This document shows positions 61,294 to 64,000 of a DNA stretch of 64,000 bases, piece after piece. The DNA lies in assembly GCF_014058685.1 (NCBI RefSeq), contig NZ_CP059055.1, forward strand, positions 1,674,001 through 1,738,000, read 5' to 3'. Origin of the DNA: Lactobacillus johnsonii (GTDB lineage Bacteria; Bacillota; Bacilli; Lactobacillales; Lactobacillaceae). The notes beneath the pieces are model-generated. The model was not told the DNA's origin, did no database searches, and worked only from the letters and a program-made list of their open reading frames with translations. The stretch's first letter is position 1, and the number at the start of each line of letters is the position of its first letter. The position numbers and the translations under genes were made by a program.

Positions 61294-62075
61294 TACATCA
61301 CACCCCACAACAACTTAATTGCAATACCAATTCCGCCACCTAAAGCAATTGCTGTTAGAACAGCCTCGGTTGTCCGAGCCATTCCTGATAATAAGTCGCC
61401 ACCAAACAGATCACGTAATGCATTAGTGATTGCTACACCGGGCACTAAAGTCATCAAGGAACCAATCAAAATATTATCAACTACAAGTTTAGGAAAGATT
61501 TTACAAGTCAAAATAGTAATAACCCCCATAAATATTGCAGTTACCATTTCAGCTAAAAAACGAATATTAGTATAGCGTTTAATAGCTAAATAAAGAGCAT
61601 AAGATACTCCGCCGATCACAGCAGCTGCCGGAAAATCAATCCAGTCATAATCATCCATAAACAAGACCATTAAAGTAGGACTTAAAATAGCCGCTCCAAT
61701 AATTTGAAGCCATATTGGAAAGTCTGGAATTGAAATGGAAACTTGTTTTAAACGCTCTTGTAATTCCTTTAATGTTATTTCTTTAGCCGCGAATTCACGT
61801 GATAATTCATTAACTCGATCTACTAATTCTAAGTTAATATTTCTTTTTTTAACTTGTGTAACCTGAGTATAAGAGTGTTCACCCAAACTCATAAAAATTC
61901 CAGTTGGAGTCGTAAAACATCTTGCACCAGTAATTCCGGCATTACGCGCTATTCTCATCATCGTATCTTCAACTCGATACGTTTCACTGCCGCCTTCAAT
62001 CATTAATCTACCAGCTTTTAAGCAAGTATCTAAAACCTCAGCAGCATAATCTTGGCTTACCCGCTCTTTATCCAT
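61293..62075 (-). CDS. Threonine/serine exporter, large subunit (ThrE N-terminal-like)
   Basis: This 260-residue protein of the ThrE/DUF1212 family has a cytoplasmic N-terminal part (CLKAGRLMIEGGSETYRVED, GARCFTTPTGIFMS) and five C-terminal membrane helices with TLVPGVAITNALRDLFGGDL. Together with the small subunit it forms the complete exporter. SD AGAGGA precedes the ATG. It starts 16 bases after the ABC-F gene end on the same strand. Confidence 0.9.
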   Translation of the reverse strand: MDKERVSQDYAAEVLDTCLKAGRLMIEGGSETYRVEDTMMRIARNAGITGARCFTTPTGIFMSLGEHSYTQVTQVKKRNINLELVDRVNELSREFAAKEITLKELQERLKQVSISIPDFPIWLQIIGAAILSPTLMVLFMDDYDWIDFPAAAVIGGVSYALYLAIKRYTNIRFLAEMVTAIFMGVITILTCKIFPKLVVDNILIGSLMTLVPGVAITNALRDLFGGDLLSGMARTTEAVLTAIALGGGIGIAIKLLWGVM

Positions 62076-62091
62076 TTCAATCCTCTAACTG

Positions 62092-63639
62092 TTATTCATT
62101 ATTCATTTTTTCAATGTCAATCGTCTTATCCACCCAATTTCCTCTAAAGAAATCTCTCTCGTGGCTAACAATAATTACTCCACCATTAAATTCAACAATT
62201 GCCTTTCTTAAAGAATCTTTTGTAGCAATATCTAAGTGATTTGTTGGCTCATCCAAGAATAGTAAATTGGATGGCTCAAACTGCATCTTAGCAAGCTTGA
62301 CCTTCTCTTGTTCTCCACCAGAAAGCTCTTTTAAAGGACTCATAGCCTGCTGTGCAGTTAACCCCATTCTTGCTAAGGCTTGTCGTAATTCTCTAGGACG
62401 CAGACGTGGAAATTCTTCTTGTAAATATTGCAAAGGCGTCATATTTTTATTAGGCCAAGCTAAATCTTGTTGAAAATAAGCAAGCTTAGCTGTTGAAGAT
62501 AATTCAAAATTACCATAAATTGGTTTTAACTTTCCTAGTAAAGTCTTTAGCAGTGTAGTTTTTCCGATTCCATTAAAACCTGTTACAGCTACCTTTTCCC
62601 CATTTCCAACAGAAAAGTTAAATGCTGATTTTACTAATGCCTGTTCATATCCAATTACTAAATCTTGAGTTTGCAAAAGCAAGTTTGATGCAGTGTCAAC
62701 ATAAGGGAAAAGGACATGCGCCTTTTTATTATTTTGTGGTGGCGTTAAAATTTCCATCTTCGCTAGCTGTTTTTCCCGCGATTTAGCACTTTTAGATCTA
62801 GAACCAGCTTTATTTTTTCTAATATATGCCTCAGTCTTTTGAATTTTTCTCTGCTGGTTGGCATAAGCCTTTAAATAGCTTTCTCGGTCAGCTTCCTTTT
62901 GACGAAGTGCATGCTTTAAATCACCTGTATAGCGCGTAATAGTTCCAAAATCAATGTCAATAATACAGTTGGTGATTCTACCTAAAAAATCATAATCGTG
63001 TGAAACAACGATAAAAGCACCCTCAAAGTTATTCAAATAGTCTGCAAGCCAGTCAATATGATTAACATCTAAGTAGTTTGTCGGCTCATCTAAAACCAGT
63101 ACGTCTGGATTTTGTAAAAGAAGCTTAGCCAAAATCAACTTAGATCTTTGTCCACCAGAAAGTTTTGATACATCCCGGCTATAACCCAAATCCGCTAATC
63201 CTAACCCCGTCGCTACGCGGTCAATTTTGGTATCAATATCGTAAAATTCTTTTTCCTCAAGTAAAGTCTGAATCTTACCTGCCTTTTCTAAGAGAGCTTC
63301 ATCCCCATTTTCACCATATCTCACATAGAGTTCATTTAATTCTTTTTCTTTATCAAAAAGATCACTAAAGGCAGTCTGCAAAAATTCCTTAAGCTCTATA
63401 CCTTCTTCAAGTTTGGCATACTGATCTAAATACCCAACATGAATTTTATTTTGCCATTTAACCTCGCCATTATCTTGAGTAATTTCACCGGTCAAAATCT
63501 TAATTAAAGTTGATTTACCAACTCCGTTTTGCCCTGTTACCCCCATATGGTCTTCTTTATTTAAGACAAAATTTGCGTCTTCATATAAAGTTTTATCAAT
63601 AAATGTCTGACTTAAATTTTTAACTGTTAGTAAACTCAT
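62092..63639 (-). CDS. ABC-F family ATPase (ribosome-associated, YkpA/YbiT-like)
   Basis: This 515-residue soluble protein has two ABC domains and no membrane part. The first has GQNGVGKST, signature KLSGGQRSKLILAKLL and VLVLDEPTNYLD; the second has GFNGIGKTT, ELSGGEQEKVKLAKM and LLFLDEPTNHLD. The linker between them (about 240-310) is charged and helical. ABC-F proteins act at the ribosomal E site in translation or antibiotic protection. Its start overlaps the stop of the upstream membrane protein gene by one base (TAATG). Confidence 0.93.
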   Translation of the reverse strand: MSLLTVKNLSQTFIDKTLYEDANFVLNKEDHMGVTGQNGVGKSTLIKILTGEITQDNGEVKWQNKIHVGYLDQYAKLEEGIELKEFLQTAFSDLFDKEKELNELYVRYGENGDEALLEKAGKIQTLLEEKEFYDIDTKIDRVATGLGLADLGYSRDVSKLSGGQRSKLILAKLLLQNPDVLVLDEPTNYLDVNHIDWLADYLNNFEGAFIVVSHDYDFLGRITNCIIDIDFGTITRYTGDLKHALRQKEADRESYLKAYANQQRKIQKTEAYIRKNKAGSRSKSAKSREKQLAKMEILTPPQNNKKAHVLFPYVDTASNLLLQTQDLVIGYEQALVKSAFNFSVGNGEKVAVTGFNGIGKTTLLKTLLGKLKPIYGNFELSSTAKLAYFQQDLAWPNKNMTPLQYLQEEFPRLRPRELRQALARMGLTAQQAMSPLKELSGGEQEKVKLAKMQFEPSNLLFLDEPTNHLDIATKDSLRKAIVEFNGGVIIVSHERDFFRGNWVDKTIDIEKMNNE

Positions 63640-64000
63640 TATTTTTTCTCTTTTTCATTTGATAATTGACGCTGCCGATCATATTCTTGAAGCGCATTTA
63701 AGACTTTTGGCCATTGTCTTTTAGGGATAATTAACTGAAGCTTATTGTGATAGATTGGAAAATCACTAGCCTTCATCCCAGTTATTTTGGCAAGTTCTTC
63801 ATCTGTTAAATGATATTTAGCTACAATTGCCTTAATTTCATAAGAAGCATGTCCTCTAAAATATGACAGAACATAAAAGAAAGCCGCAAAAATTCCAGCA
63901 CTTAAAATAGCCATTGATACAGAAAAATGGAAGGTTCTCTGTGCAATAAAAAACACTGCAATAAATGCAATAAGGGCTGATATTACCCCATAAATAACTG
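63639..64000 (-). CDS. Membrane protein of unknown function (5' end outside window)
   Basis: The minus-strand frame is open to the right edge of the window, so only the C-terminal part of about 119 residues is seen. It has two hydrophobic segments (IYGVISALIAFIAVFFIAQ and VSMAILSAGIFAAFFYVL) and a soluble C-terminal region (YEIKAIVAKYHLTDEELAKI, WPKVLNALQEYDRQRQ). It is coupled to the ABC-F gene by a one-base overlap. No family recognised. Confidence 0.7.
   Translation of the reverse strand, partial: VIYGVISALIAFIAVFFIAQRTFHFSVSMAILSAGIFAAFFYVLSYFRGHASYEIKAIVAKYHLTDEELAKITGMKASDFPIYHNKLQLIIPKRQWPKVLNALQEYDRQRQLSNEKEKK

Overview
The window looks like chromosome of a low-GC lactobacillus of the Lactobacillus johnsonii / gasseri / taiwanensis type. 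The signs are AT-rich DNA, strong Shine-Dalgarno (SD) sites, LPXTG and YSIRK surface proteins, many mannose-family PTS genes, a LVIS_2131-family protein, LuxS, a Met-type T-box and a mostly bidirectional-terminator layout. The species call is inferred from gene content and protein style; I ran no database search.

Layout. 1-2.4 kb: 3' end of an LPXTG mucus-binding-type protein with a KPV(E/Q)PT tract, then mscL. 2.5-5.9 kb: GntR regulator plus a complete mannose-family PTS (B, C, D, A) behind a promoter with a nested operator palindrome and a cre-like site. 6.0-8.0 kb: PAS-domain protein and a complete IS30-family element. 8.1-11.9 kb: a sulfur amino-acid block made of a Cys-rich leader peptide with attenuator upstream of the cystine carrier tcyP, then a Met T-box, a YxjG-type methionine synthase and luxS. 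12-15 kb: second mannose-family PTS. 15-18.7 kb: orphan OppA, a DMT transporter and a broken 6-phospho-beta-glucosidase. 18.9-26.1 kb: a giant (about 2,380 residue) YSIRK/Rib-repeat/LPQTG adhesin. 26.3-32.7 kb: efp, coaA, an SGNH esterase, a C39-type peptidase, helD and a matrixin-type protease. 32.7-39.5 kb: P-type ATPase flanked by a 20-bp direct repeat, then RpiR regulator / nanE / PTS EIICBA. 39.6-46.2 kb: divergent exonuclease III, small membrane proteins, BceAB-like ABC transporter, and an amino-acid permease preceded by a Pro-Pro-Pro leader ORF. 46.2-50.5 kb: a five-gene operon (32-residue peptide, 386-residue helical protein, ABC ATPase, two ABC-2 permeases) and a gene-free region ending in a structured RNA. 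50.6-64 kb: hflX, L,D-transpeptidase, NlpC/P60 hydrolase, guanylate-kinase-like protein, O-antigen-ligase-like protein, NrdI with a NrdF homologue lacking most metal ligands, mazEF, a structured RNA, the ThrE exporter pair, an ABC-F protein and a partial membrane protein.

Most interesting. (1) The peptide / helical protein / ABC operon at 46248-49726, which has the architecture of an undescribed peptide export, immunity or signalling system. (2) NrdI coupled to a NrdF homologue in which five of six di-metal ligands are replaced (58022-59417). (3) Two leader-peptide controls: a CCCNC peptide plus terminator before tcyP, and a PPP peptide whose proline codons are complementary to the SD of the downstream permease. 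(4) A structured RNA with its own promoter and terminator between the threonine exporter and mazEF (60636-60815), and another upstream of hflX. Functions given for families come from established knowledge; substrates and regulatory mechanisms are inference.
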